DNA from: Sulfurovum sp.
Lineage (GTDB): Bacteria > Campylobacterota > Campylobacteria > Campylobacterales > Sulfurovaceae
DNA: 5,494 nt
Direction: 5' to 3'
NCBI GenBank assembly: GCA_027066595.1
Contig: JAMONG010000277.1
Span: 1-5,494 of the forward strand
In this document: one piece after another, positions 1-5,494 of the stretch
Layout of the letters: each line of letters starts with the position of its first letter
Numbering within the stretch: the first letter of the stretch is position 1
The notes under the pieces: generated by a model
What the model saw: the letters and a program-made list of their open reading frames with translations, nothing else
What the model was told of the DNA's origin: nothing
Database searches by the model: none
Position numbers and translations under genes: made by a program

Positions 1-259
1 AAGACTTATCCTCTCAAATCCTAAAATCATTATTTTTGATGAAGCGACATCAGCATTAGATAATGAAACAGAGTTTAATCTTTATGAAACATTGACACCA
101 TTTCTTGAAGGTAAAACAACTATTATAATAGCACATAGAACAACAACTATCAAACAAGCAGACTATATCTACCTCATAGAAGATGGGAAGATAAAAGCAG
201 AAGGCTCATATAAAGCACTTCAAGAACAAAATTTGATAAGAGAGGATTTTGATGCTTAG
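1..259 (+). CDS. ABC exporter ATPase domain, C-terminal fragment (putative lasso peptide exporter D)
   Basis: Only the last 85 residues are in the window, read from base 2; the 5' part lies upstream. The fragment starts just after where the ABC signature would end. It shows the Walker B strand with catalytic Glu (IIIFDEA), the D-loop (SALD) and the H-loop His (IIIAHR), then the usual end of the nucleotide-binding domain (DYIYLIEDGKIKAEGSYKAL). This arrangement is typical of exporter-type ABC proteins with fused membrane and ATPase domains (MsbA/McjD class), though the membrane part is not visible. Its stop at 257-259 overlaps the ATG of the B2 gene by 8 bases, so the two are probably cotranslated. 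That coupling, rather than the sequence itself, supports the role of lasso peptide exporter and immunity protein. A general lipid or peptide exporter that happens to precede the cluster cannot be excluded. Confidence 0.85.
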   Translation, partial: RLILSNPKIIIFDEATSALDNETEFNLYETLTPFLEGKTTIIIAHRTTTIKQADYIYLIEDGKIKAEGSYKALQEQNLIREDFDA

Positions 260-707
260 TAAATTTAAAAAATTTGTTAAACTCTCATCAAAAGAGAAAA
301 AACTTTTTTTTGAAGCATATGCAACTTTAGGAATGATGCGTTTAGCGGTTTTAACAGTTTCATTCAAGCGTTTAACAAACTCCTTAAATCATGAAACAAA
401 GAAAAAAGAGTTGAAAAAACTAAGTGAGGAAGATATGAAAACTGCACAACAAGTAGGAAAGTCTATAATAAGAGCTTCTTTATACACCCCTTGGGAGAGT
501 AATTGTCTTGCACAGTCATTGACAGCACACAAGATGTTAAAAAAACGCAGTGTTGCAGGTGTTTTTTACCTTGGAACTATGAAAGATAAAAAGGATGGTC
601 AGATGAAAGCTCACTCTTGGTCACAGTGTGGAGAGAACATTATCACAGGAAAGCCGGGACATGAAAAATTCACGGTACTTTCTGTGTTTGGATGGGAAAA
701 GAAATGA
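252..707 (+). CDS. Lasso peptide biosynthesis B2 protein (transglutaminase-like leader peptidase)
   Basis: A 151-residue protein from the ATG at 252; an in-frame TTG at 249 is possible, but AGAGGA at 241-246 sits 5 bases before 252. B2 proteins are cysteine proteases that remove the leader peptide from the precursor, acting with the RRE protein B1. The family pattern is visible. A helical N-terminal region is followed by SNCLAQSL with candidate catalytic Cys85, then AHSWSQCG with catalytic His121, then IITGKPG and the terminal strand FTVLSVFGW. The length is normal for a stand-alone B2 that lacks a fused RRE. The third (acidic) residue of the Cys-His-Asp triad is not obvious: the position 12 residues after His, which is Asp in McjB, is Gly here. 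The gene overlaps the upstream ABC gene by 8 bases and the downstream kinase by 4 (ATGA). Confidence 0.92.
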   Translation: MLSKFKKFVKLSSKEKKLFFEAYATLGMMRLAVLTVSFKRLTNSLNHETKKKELKKLSEEDMKTAQQVGKSIIRASLYTPWESNCLAQSLTAHKMLKKRSVAGVFYLGTMKDKKDGQMKAHSWSQCGENIITGKPGHEKFTVLSVFGWEKK

Positions 708-1588
708 TAGCTTACGGCACAAAAATTAAAAGTGATATAAAGTTTCCTTTAGATCTTTCTCATGGTACTCAAACACACTATGAAGTAGAACTCTCTTCAA
801 ATATTCCACTTACACTAAAACAATCAATCACTTGTGGCTTTCCTCTTTATTTTTCACATGGAAGGAAGGTATATCTTTACAGTGACCGTCTGTTTGATGG
901 AAGTGAGGCAGAACAGCCTTGGTGCTTTGAAGTAAAAGATGTAGTAACATTTTACTGGCTTGGCGGTAAACAAAAAATATACTATAAGTTACATCAAGAA
1001 GGTGATACAAATTTATTAAGTTTTTGGTTTATTCATATTTTACTACCTACTTATATGGCACTTGAAAATATGTATGATTTTTTTCATGCAGGTGCAGTTG
1101 AAGTAGATGGAAAACCTATTTTTTTTATGGCTCCCTCTATGGGCGGTAAATCAACTATGACAGATTACTTTATAAAACAAGGACATCTTCTCATCTCAGA
1201 TGATAAAGTACCGACTTTTATAAAAGATGATAAATTTATGGCTGTAGGTTCTCATCCATATCATCGACCTTACAGAAAACTTGAAGATTTGGGTTACCGT
1301 GTTGATAATTTTACCAAATATTTTAAGCCTATACATGCTTTTTATTTGATGCAAAGGGTAAAAGATGATGCAAATATTACGATTAAAGAAATCAATGGCT
1401 TTGCAAAGTTTGACCTGCTTTGGTTTAACCATCTATATATGTATCCTTGGCTTAAAACCAAACGATTAAAATACCTCTCTTCTATGTTAAATTCTGTTAG
1501 AGTATTTAAAGTTGCTGTCCCATGGGATAAAAATCGTCTAAGAGAAGTTCATAATGAGATTTGTGAGCATAGCAGGAGTCAGATATGA
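704..1588 (+). CDS. HPr-kinase-like protein of a lasso peptide cluster (putative precursor kinase K)
   Basis: A 294-residue protein. The start at 704 (MIAYGTKI) is preferred because its ATG overlaps the B2 stop as ATGA; an in-frame ATG at 692 would add four residues but has no ribosome site. The centre matches the HPr kinase/phosphorylase C-terminal fold seen in lasso clusters. It has FHAGAVEVDGKP (residues 127-138), then a P-loop APSMGGKST (143-151) with Lys149, then LLISDD (162-167) with the paired aspartates. The P-loop begins with Ala instead of the usual Gly. The C-terminal part (HPYHRPY onward) is less conserved. Characterised relatives (PadK/ThcoK, paeninodin type) phosphorylate the C-terminal Ser of the precursor; that Ser is absent from the precursor here, so the substrate residue is open. 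It lies between B2 and the cyclase and is probably coupled to both. Confidence 0.85.
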   Translation: MIAYGTKIKSDIKFPLDLSHGTQTHYEVELSSNIPLTLKQSITCGFPLYFSHGRKVYLYSDRLFDGSEAEQPWCFEVKDVVTFYWLGGKQKIYYKLHQEGDTNLLSFWFIHILLPTYMALENMYDFFHAGAVEVDGKPIFFMAPSMGGKSTMTDYFIKQGHLLISDDKVPTFIKDDKFMAVGSHPYHRPYRKLEDLGYRVDNFTKYFKPIHAFYLMQRVKDDANITIKEINGFAKFDLLWFNHLYMYPWLKTKRLKYLSSMLNSVRVFKVAVPWDKNRLREVHNEICEHSRSQI

Positions 1589-3474
1589 GTGGAATATTTG
1601 GTATATATAAGCGAAACGATAAATCGATAGAAAAAGAAGTAGCAGATACCATGCTTAAAGCTTTCTCTTACTGGAATCCTGATGAACAAAATGTATGGTT
1701 CGATGGTTCTATAGCTTTGGGTCATACAATGCTTTGGAATACACCCGAGTCAAAATATGAGCATTTACCACTCAGAAATGATACATATGTTTTAACAATG
1801 GATGCGAGAATAGATAACCGTGATGAACTAGTCAAAGAGATAGAGTTGCCAGATAGACCACTCTGCGAAATAGGTGATAGTGAATTTATCTTGGGAGCTT
1901 ATAAAAAATGGAAAGAAGAGTGTCCAAAATATCTTTTGGGGGATTTTGCTTTTGCGATTTGGGATGAGGAAAAACAGCATCTTTTTTGTGCTAGAGACCA
2001 TGTGGGAGTGAAGCAATTTTATTATCATCTATCTGATGATCTTTTTCTTTTTGGCAATGACCTAAAAGGATTAACAAAATATCCAAATATTTCAAAAAAG
2101 ATCAATGACGAAGCAGTAGCCAACTATATAGTAAACCGTCAACTCTTAAGCAATACACTTACTTTCTTTGAAACTTTTAAAAAGTTACCCCCTGCACATA
2201 CATTAATAATTTCTAGTTTGAAAACAGAAAAGAATTGTTACTGGAGGTTGGAAGATACTCCTAAAGTAAAACTTCCTAATACTGATGCATATACTAAAAA
2301 ACTAAGAAGATTATTAGAAGAAGCCGTATATTGCAGAATGCGTTCAAATTATCCTATTACCTCTCATTTAAGTGGAGGATTTGATTCATCAGCCATTGCT
2401 GTATTAGCAGCAAGAAAGCTAAAAAATAATGATGAAGAACTTCTTGCATTTAATTGGTTACGTAAGCCTATAGAAGGTGATAATCCTGAAAATCCTGAAT
2501 GGGCAGGCAGTAAAATGGTTGCTGAAAGAGAAGGAATAAATCACAACTATGTGACTCTTACAGCCGAGAATGTTTATAAATATTTAAGTAAGCGTGATAT
2601 AGTTTATGGGGAAACTGCACCATTTTGGTATGAATATCCTGTGAGAGAAGCCACACAAAAACATGGTTCTCGCACTATACTTTCTGGTTGGGGAGGAGAT
2701 GAATTTGCTTCTTATAATGGTCGTTCATTTTATATCAATCTTTTTGTGCATAGAAAATTTGTAAAATTATTTAAAGAGCTGAAAGCAGTAGCAAAAAGAA
2801 GAAAGACTATAAAATCTATGCTTGGTTTTATTTACTTCAATATATTTATCCCATTGGTTCCAAGGAGTTTATATTGCAAAATGCCAAAATCGATTTGTTT
2901 TAATGCACCATTTCATTTTGTAAAAGAAGAATTTATAGATATGGTTAAAAAAGAGGATAACAAACCTTGCATCTTATCAATGCAAGCATATAAAACCATA
3001 AGAAAACATATGTTGGCATATTGGGACTATAGTCATATCCAAATCCGAATAGAATCTTGGAATCAAGCTTCTATTATTAACAAACTAGAATATAGTTATC
3101 CTTTATTAGATAAGCGTATTTTAGAACTTATAGTAAATCTACCTCCAGAGCATCTATTTGCTAATGCAAAAGGCAGACACATCTTCACCCAAGCAACAAA
3201 AGACCTTTTGCCCATAAAAATACTACTAACACAAAAAATATATGAACCAAACAGAGTAAAACATTTACTTGTTATATTACACAAGACTTTAAGGCTACTC
3301 ATTAAAAAAGAAAAAACTACAAAACATACAAACTATATTAATCTAAACAAAGTTCACAGTTACTTGAATCAAGCAACATCAAACATCGACATAGATAGAA
3401 AAAGCATAGAATTAATCACAGATTCAGAAACTATGCTTAGTATACTCTCTTCAAATTTCTTAGAAAATATGTAG
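1585..3474 (+). CDS. Lasso peptide cyclase (asparagine synthetase-like, C protein)
   Basis: A 629-residue protein of the usual lasso cyclase length. Lasso cyclases use ATP to adenylate the side-chain carboxylate of a core Asp/Glu and form the macrolactam with the core N-terminus. The N-terminal part (about 1-200) is a glutaminase-like domain beginning MSGIFGIY: the catalytic Cys2 of true asparagine synthetases is Ser, so glutamine hydrolysis is not expected, which fits a cyclase. The synthetase domain has the pyrophosphate loop SGGFDSS (263-269) and LSGWGGDEF (366-374), then YSYPLLDKRI and GRHIFTQATKDLLP near the C-terminus. A lysine-rich tail (about the last 80 residues) follows. AGGAG at 1574-1578 lies 6 bases before the ATG, which overlaps the kinase stop as ATGA. 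The lasso assignment rests on the missing Cys2 plus B2, B1 and a precursor next to it. Confidence 0.92.
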   Translation: MSGIFGIYKRNDKSIEKEVADTMLKAFSYWNPDEQNVWFDGSIALGHTMLWNTPESKYEHLPLRNDTYVLTMDARIDNRDELVKEIELPDRPLCEIGDSEFILGAYKKWKEECPKYLLGDFAFAIWDEEKQHLFCARDHVGVKQFYYHLSDDLFLFGNDLKGLTKYPNISKKINDEAVANYIVNRQLLSNTLTFFETFKKLPPAHTLIISSLKTEKNCYWRLEDTPKVKLPNTDAYTKKLRRLLEEAVYCRMRSNYPITSHLSGGFDSSAIAVLAARKLKNNDEELLAFNWLRKPIEGDNPENPEWAGSKMVAEREGINHNYVTLTAENVYKYLSKRDIVYGETAPFWYEYPVREATQKHGSRTILSGWGGDEFASYNGRSFYINLFVHRKFVKLFKELKAVAKRRKTIKSMLGFIYFNIFIPLVPRSLYCKMPKSICFNAPFHFVKEEFIDMVKKEDNKPCILSMQAYKTIRKHMLAYWDYSHIQIRIESWNQASIINKLEYSYPLLDKRILELIVNLPPEHLFANAKGRHIFTQATKDLLPIKILLTQKIYEPNRVKHLLVILHKTLRLLIKKEKTTKHTNYINLNKVHSYLNQATSNIDIDRKSIELITDSETMLSILSSNFLENM

Positions 3475-3482
3475 AAAATATG
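3461..3482 (+). repeat. Perfect tandem 11-bp duplication across the cyclase stop codon
   Basis: TAGAAAATATG occurs twice in direct succession at 3461-3471 and 3472-3482. The first copy encodes the last residues of the cyclase and the second supplies its TAG stop. A recent slippage duplication is the simplest explanation. No function is evident. Confidence 0.8.
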
Positions 3483-3513
3483 GGAGAACACCTAAAAACA
3501 AAACACCCTCCCA
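3481..3513 (-). terminator. Weak candidate terminator between cyclase and precursor genes
   Basis: TGGGAG (3481-3486) and CTCCCA (3508-3513) form a perfect 6-bp inverted repeat around a 21-base loop, in the 73-bp gap between two convergent genes. Read on the minus strand the stem is followed by TATTTTCT, a poor U-tract; on the plus strand no T-run follows. The position suits termination of the precursor transcript, but the long loop makes this tentative. Confidence 0.3.
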
Positions 3514-3547
3514 ATCTTGTATTTAATCAGTGTAGTTCCAAAAACCA

Positions 3548-3724
3548 TTACTGTGTATATACTCCCCCCTCTGAATTATGCATATCTCCCTGTACTGATT
3601 GTGTCTCTATACTGAATGGAATAGCACCAGCTTTTGTTTGCTTAACATCAAGCTGTGTCATTTGTGGCTCACTCCACTCTTTCTTATTCAAACTGTTTAC
3701 CTCTTTTTGATCAAAATTTTTCAT
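3548..3724 (-). CDS. Lasso precursor peptide A (58 aa; predicted 27-residue core)
   Basis: The start is ATG at 3724, chosen because AAGGAG (plus-strand 3731-3736) lies 6 bases before it. The longer frame starting at 3766 would put its ATG in the predicted -10 box. The leader (1-31) contains EWSEPQMTQLDVKQTK, a variant of the lasso leader pattern: Trp17 for the usual Tyr, Pro20, Met22 for Leu, then LDV. Thr30 is the conserved residue at position -2, so cleavage is predicted after Lys31. The core begins AGAIPFSIE, and Glu9 is the expected acceptor for an Ala1-Glu9 nine-residue macrolactam, the ring size of paeninodin (Ala1-Asp9). The 18-residue tail ends GGVYTQ; Met17, His18 and Tyr25 are the bulky residues that could hold the thread. 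It converges on the cyclase gene and is divergent from B1. Ring and cleavage site are inferred from family rules. Confidence 0.9.
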   Translation of the reverse strand: MKNFDQKEVNSLNKKEWSEPQMTQLDVKQTKAGAIPFSIETQSVQGDMHNSEGGVYTQ

Positions 3725-3730
3725 TCTAAT

Positions 3731-3736
3731 CTCCTT
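3731..3736 (-). promoter_or_regulatory. Ribosome binding site that sets the precursor start
   Basis: AAGGAG on the minus strand, 6 bases before the ATG at 3724. It is the strongest Shine-Dalgarno match in the window and decides between the 58-residue and the 72-residue reading of the precursor. Confidence 0.85.
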
Positions 3737-3761
3737 TACATTTATTTGTACCTCCCATGCT

Positions 3762-3770
3762 ATCATAACA
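3762..3770 (-). promoter_or_regulatory. Extended -10 promoter of the precursor gene
   Basis: On the minus strand the bases read TG-T-TATGAT, an extended -10 element one base off TATAAT. Transcription would begin near 3755 and leave a leader of about 30 bases containing the AAGGAG site. There is no good -35 at 17-bp spacing; a TTGACT upstream is only 13 bp away. Confidence 0.6.
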
Positions 3771-3775
3771 CACTC

Positions 3776-3799
3776 CTAAAAGTCAAGCTAAAATTCAAC
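3776..3799. repeat. Imperfect tandem 12-bp repeat upstream of the precursor promoter
   Basis: CTAAAAGTCAAG (3776-3787) is followed directly by CTAAAATTCAAC (3788-3799), 10 of 12 identical. The pair covers the -35 region of the precursor promoter, which lacks a good -35 hexamer, so it could be a direct-repeat site for an activator. It could also be chance in AT-rich DNA. Confidence 0.4.
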
Positions 3800-3801
3800 A
3801 A

Positions 3802-3818
3802 TTTAGTAACAAACTAAA
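3802..3818. promoter_or_regulatory. Perfect inverted repeat, candidate operator
   Basis: TTTAGT-AACAA-ACTAAA: two perfect 6-bp half-sites around 5 bases, in the divergent region between the precursor and B1 genes. It overlaps the place of the -35 for the B1 promoter (about 3808-3813). A dimeric regulator could bind here; none is encoded in the window. Confidence 0.4.
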
Positions 3819-3827
3819 GTAAATACA

Positions 3828-3836
3828 TGCTAGAAT
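3828..3836 (+). promoter_or_regulatory. Extended -10 promoter of the B1 gene
   Basis: TG-C-TAGAAT matches an extended -10 element. Transcription would start around 3843, giving a very short leader of about 13 bases with AAAGAG at 3845-3850 as the ribosome site. It gives B1 a promoter separate from the D-B2-K-C operon. Confidence 0.5.
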
Positions 3837-3855
3837 CACACTAAAAAGAGTATAA

Positions 3856-4140
3856 ATGGACTTAAATCAAGAAATCACATTTGCAGATACCGTCTTTGCT
3901 CAAGAAGTAGATGGTGAAATGGTACTGCTAGACATGAACTCTGAGAGCTACTTCGGACTAGATGAGATAGGAACGGCTATATGGCGAGGTATGCAGGAGA
4001 AAAAAACATTACAAGAGGTTTTTGAACTACTATTAAATCAGTATGATGTTGGAGCTGATTTGCTAAAGCAAGATCTTCTTGCCTTTGTGGATAAACTTGT
4101 AAAGCATGGAATAGTAAGTACTAAAAAAAGTGAGATATAA
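3856..4140 (+). CDS. PqqD-like RRE protein (lasso B1, leader-binding)
   Basis: A 94-residue protein with the PqqD fold throughout. An N-terminal beta hairpin and strand (FAQEVDGEMVLLDM, residues 14-27) are followed by the family signature SYFGLDEIGTAIW (31-43). Helices follow (KTLQEVFELLLNQYDV), then a closing helix rich in Leu and Asp ending HGIV. Such stand-alone RRE proteins (PF05402 family) bind the leader of the precursor in a beta-strand/helix groove and deliver it to B2. In PQQ biosynthesis the same fold serves PqqE, but no other pqq genes are here, and B2, the cyclase and the precursor are neighbours. AAAGAG lies 5 bases before the ATG. The gene is divergent from the precursor and separated from B2 by the kinase, cyclase and precursor genes, which is unusual for split-B clusters where B1 and B2 usually adjoin. 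Confidence 0.9.
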   Translation: MDLNQEITFADTVFAQEVDGEMVLLDMNSESYFGLDEIGTAIWRGMQEKKTLQEVFELLLNQYDVGADLLKQDLLAFVDKLVKHGIVSTKKSEI

Positions 4141-4165
4141 AAATCCCACCTCCAGAAAGGCAGGT
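4141..4165 (-). terminator. Candidate rho-independent terminator for asnB
   Basis: On the minus strand ACCTGCC-TTTCT-GGAGGT (4148-4165) folds into a 6-bp stem with one bulged G, then GGGA and five T's that run into the end of the B1 gene. It lies about 130 bases beyond the asnB stop. On the plus strand no T-run follows, so it would not stop B1 transcription in the standard way. Confidence 0.4.
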
Positions 4166-4292
4166 ATTGAAAACCACTTGAAGGGGGTACTATACACATT
4201 CCACAATAAAATCCACATTAAGGGATAAGATGATAGCGTAGCTGGATGGAACAATTAAATCTAGGCGACAAAGAGTAAAGCATTGCTTCTGT
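4166..4292. other. Non-coding gap between B1 and asnB
   Basis: No convincing open frame is seen in either direction; plus-strand frames are broken by several stops. It has a G-run (about 4182-4187) and two TCCACA copies (4200-4205, 4212-4217). Its texture is slightly less AT-rich than the genes beside it. It could be a degraded remnant of inserted DNA, but I recognise no element. Confidence 0.4.
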
Positions 4293-5494
4293 TTACAACC
4301 ACTTCTCCCTCCACATCTCATACATCAACACAAACCACAACAACGATATATTGACACTTTTTCCCTCATAGTACTCATCTTTTATCTTAACAATCTCATC
4401 CACATTGTAAATACCACTTTGAGAAAGCCTTTGACTATCAAGATAAAAATCTAACACTTCTTTTAAATCACTCTTCAACCACTCATACAATGGTATCTGA
4501 AAACCTGATTTTGGTCTCTCTATCAACTCTTTTGGTATATGTTTATAGAGTACCTCTTTTAAGAGATATTTGCCAACACCATTTTTATACTTCAAAGAGG
4601 AGGGAATGCTAGCTGAAAACTCTATGATTTTATGATCTAGTAAAGGTTCTCTTGCTTCTATACTGACACTCATAGATGCTCGATCTACTTTTGTCAATAC
4701 ATCATCAACCATGAATGTTTTATAGTCACACAGTGTCATTTGATCAAGTGGAGACAAATGGTTTACTTTTTTAAATATATCAAAACTACTTAGATCAAAA
4801 TCTATACTATTGTCAATCAACACTTTATCCAAAGTTTCATTGTCTACATAAGAGCTTGCATTGATAAACATTTGTGCAAAATTGTCACTTTGGATGGCAT
4901 TTTTAAATTTTTTATATTTATCTCTTATATTTTTTTGCTTTTTTGAAGCTGGTAGAAGATTGTTAATTTTTTCAACTAACTCTTCATTAATTAAACTTGT
5001 CAAAATTTTTAAAACTATTTTTTTTACTTTTGAGTTTTGTAGATTTGCTATCTTTGTCAAAGCAAAGTATTTACTATACCCAGCAAATGCTTCATCTCCT
5101 CCATCTCCGCTAAGTACCACCGATACCTTCTCTTTTGCAAGTTTTGAGACGAGCAAAGTTGGGATGGCAGAGCTATCTCCAAAAGGTTCATCATACATAA
5201 ATGGCAAATCTTTTACAACATCTAACATATCTTGTTTAGTACAGTAGTACTCAGTATGGTCAGTCCCTAGAAACTTGGCTATCTCTTTGGCAAAAGTGGC
5301 TTCATCATATCCTTTCTCTTCAAACCCTATGGTAAAAGTTTTAAGAGGTGTTTTAGAGTTTTTTTGCAAAAGTGTAGTAACCAAAGAGCTATCTACTCCG
5401 CCACTCAAAAAGACACCAACAGGAACATCTGAAACCATTCTAAGCTGAAATGACTCTAACAGTATCTTTTCTAGTTCTTCTACTATAACCTCTT
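4293..5494 (-). CDS. asnB: Asparagine synthetase (glutamine-hydrolysing), C-terminal part
   Basis: The last 399 residues are visible. The frame stays open to the window edge, so the internal Met at 5438 is not the start and the N-terminal glutaminase domain (about 200-230 residues in this family) lies outside. The enzyme makes Asn from Asp, ATP and Gln. In the visible fragment, the pyrophosphate loop SGGVDSS is at 30-36, EPFGDSS at 102-108 and SGDGGDE at 128-134. Further on are the EAREPLLDHKI block and GKYLLKEVLYKHIPKELIERPKSGF in pieces, then a typical LWFVLMYEMW end. These are the canonical AsnB motifs, more intact than in the lasso cyclase (SGWGGDE). Paralogues of this enzyme in low-GC Gram-negatives often sit in surface-polysaccharide loci, so an amidotransferase role there is possible. 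It faces the lasso genes tail-to-tail and is probably a neighbour rather than part of the cluster. Confidence 0.88.
   Translation of the reverse strand, partial: EVIVEELEKILLESFQLRMVSDVPVGVFLSGGVDSSLVTTLLQKNSKTPLKTFTIGFEEKGYDEATFAKEIAKFLGTDHTEYYCTKQDMLDVVKDLPFMYDEPFGDSSAIPTLLVSKLAKEKVSVVLSGDGGDEAFAGYSKYFALTKIANLQNSKVKKIVLKILTSLINEELVEKINNLLPASKKQKNIRDKYKKFKNAIQSDNFAQMFINASSYVDNETLDKVLIDNSIDFDLSSFDIFKKVNHLSPLDQMTLCDYKTFMVDDVLTKVDRASMSVSIEAREPLLDHKIIEFSASIPSSLKYKNGVGKYLLKEVLYKHIPKELIERPKSGFQIPLYEWLKSDLKEVLDFYLDSQRLSQSGIYNVDEIVKIKDEYYEGKSVNISLLWFVLMYEMWREKWL

Noticed and set aside
692..703. Start of the kinase at ATG 692
   Set aside because: No ribosome site precedes it; ATG 704 gives an ATGA overlap with the B2 stop like the next junction.
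3480..3710. Plus-strand Cys-rich 76-residue frame that could look like a small secreted peptide
   Set aside because: It is the antisense of the precursor gene, has no ribosome site, and its cysteines come from reverse-complemented precursor codons.
3725..3766. Longer precursor reading starting at ATG 3766 (72 residues)
   Set aside because: Its start lies in the extended -10 element and has no ribosome site, while ATG 3724 has AAGGAG 6 bases upstream and gives a leader of normal length.
3781..3786. TTGACT on the minus strand as -35 of the precursor promoter
   Set aside because: Spacing to TATGAT is only 13 bp, too short for a normal sigma-70 promoter.
4278..4288. AAGC-ATT-GCTT hairpin just beyond the asnB stop as a terminator
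   Set aside because: A 4-bp stem with no proper T-tract is too weak; the hairpin at 4148-4165 is better.
4861..5247. 128-residue plus-strand frame inside asnB
   Set aside because: It is the antisense of a well-conserved gene, with low-complexity hydrophobic composition and no ribosome site.
4293..5494. asnB as a second lasso cyclase
   Set aside because: Its motifs are those of true asparagine synthetase, it is convergent with the cluster, and no second precursor, B1 or B2 accompanies it in the window.

Overview
The window carries a nearly complete lasso peptide biosynthetic cluster of the kinase-containing (paeninodin-like) type, followed by the C-terminal two thirds of an asparagine synthetase gene. 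The DNA is strongly AT-rich, rich in Lys/Ile/Asn/Phe codons and AGA arginine. It has clear Shine-Dalgarno sites (AAGGAG, AGGAG) and extended -10 (TGnTAnnAT) promoters. With the style of the asnB protein, this suggests a low-GC Gram-negative such as a Campylobacterota member (Sulfurimonas/Sulfurovum-like). That assignment is inference; no 16S or other phylogenetic marker is present.

Layout. Bases 1-259 hold the end of an ABC exporter ATPase domain (+). It overlaps a B2 leader peptidase of the transglutaminase-like fold (252-707, +). This overlaps an HPr-kinase-like protein (704-1588, +), which overlaps an asparagine-synthetase-like lasso cyclase (1585-3474, +). The overlaps of 8, 4 and 4 bases indicate one translationally coupled operon D-B2-K-C. 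Tail-to-tail with the cyclase, on the minus strand, is a 58-residue precursor peptide gene (3548-3724). From the 131-bp region upstream of it, a PqqD-like RRE protein (B1, 3856-4140) is transcribed divergently on the plus strand. A 152-bp non-coding stretch follows, then asnB on the minus strand (4293 to beyond 5494).

How it works together (family knowledge applied to these genes). B1 binds the leader of the precursor and presents it to B2, which cuts after leader residue Lys31, one residue after the conserved Thr30. The cyclase adenylates the side chain of core Glu9 and joins it to the new N-terminal Ala1, giving a 9-residue ring (AGAIPFSIE) threaded by an 18-residue tail ending GGVYTQ. The kinase may phosphorylate the precursor, and the ABC protein would export the product.

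Main points of interest. The precursor is small, antisense to the operon and easily missed. Its core lacks the C-terminal Ser that characterised kinases of this family modify. B1 is separated from B2 and lies on the far side of the precursor. The divergent A/B1 intergenic region holds a perfect inverted repeat and a tandem repeat placed at the two promoters.
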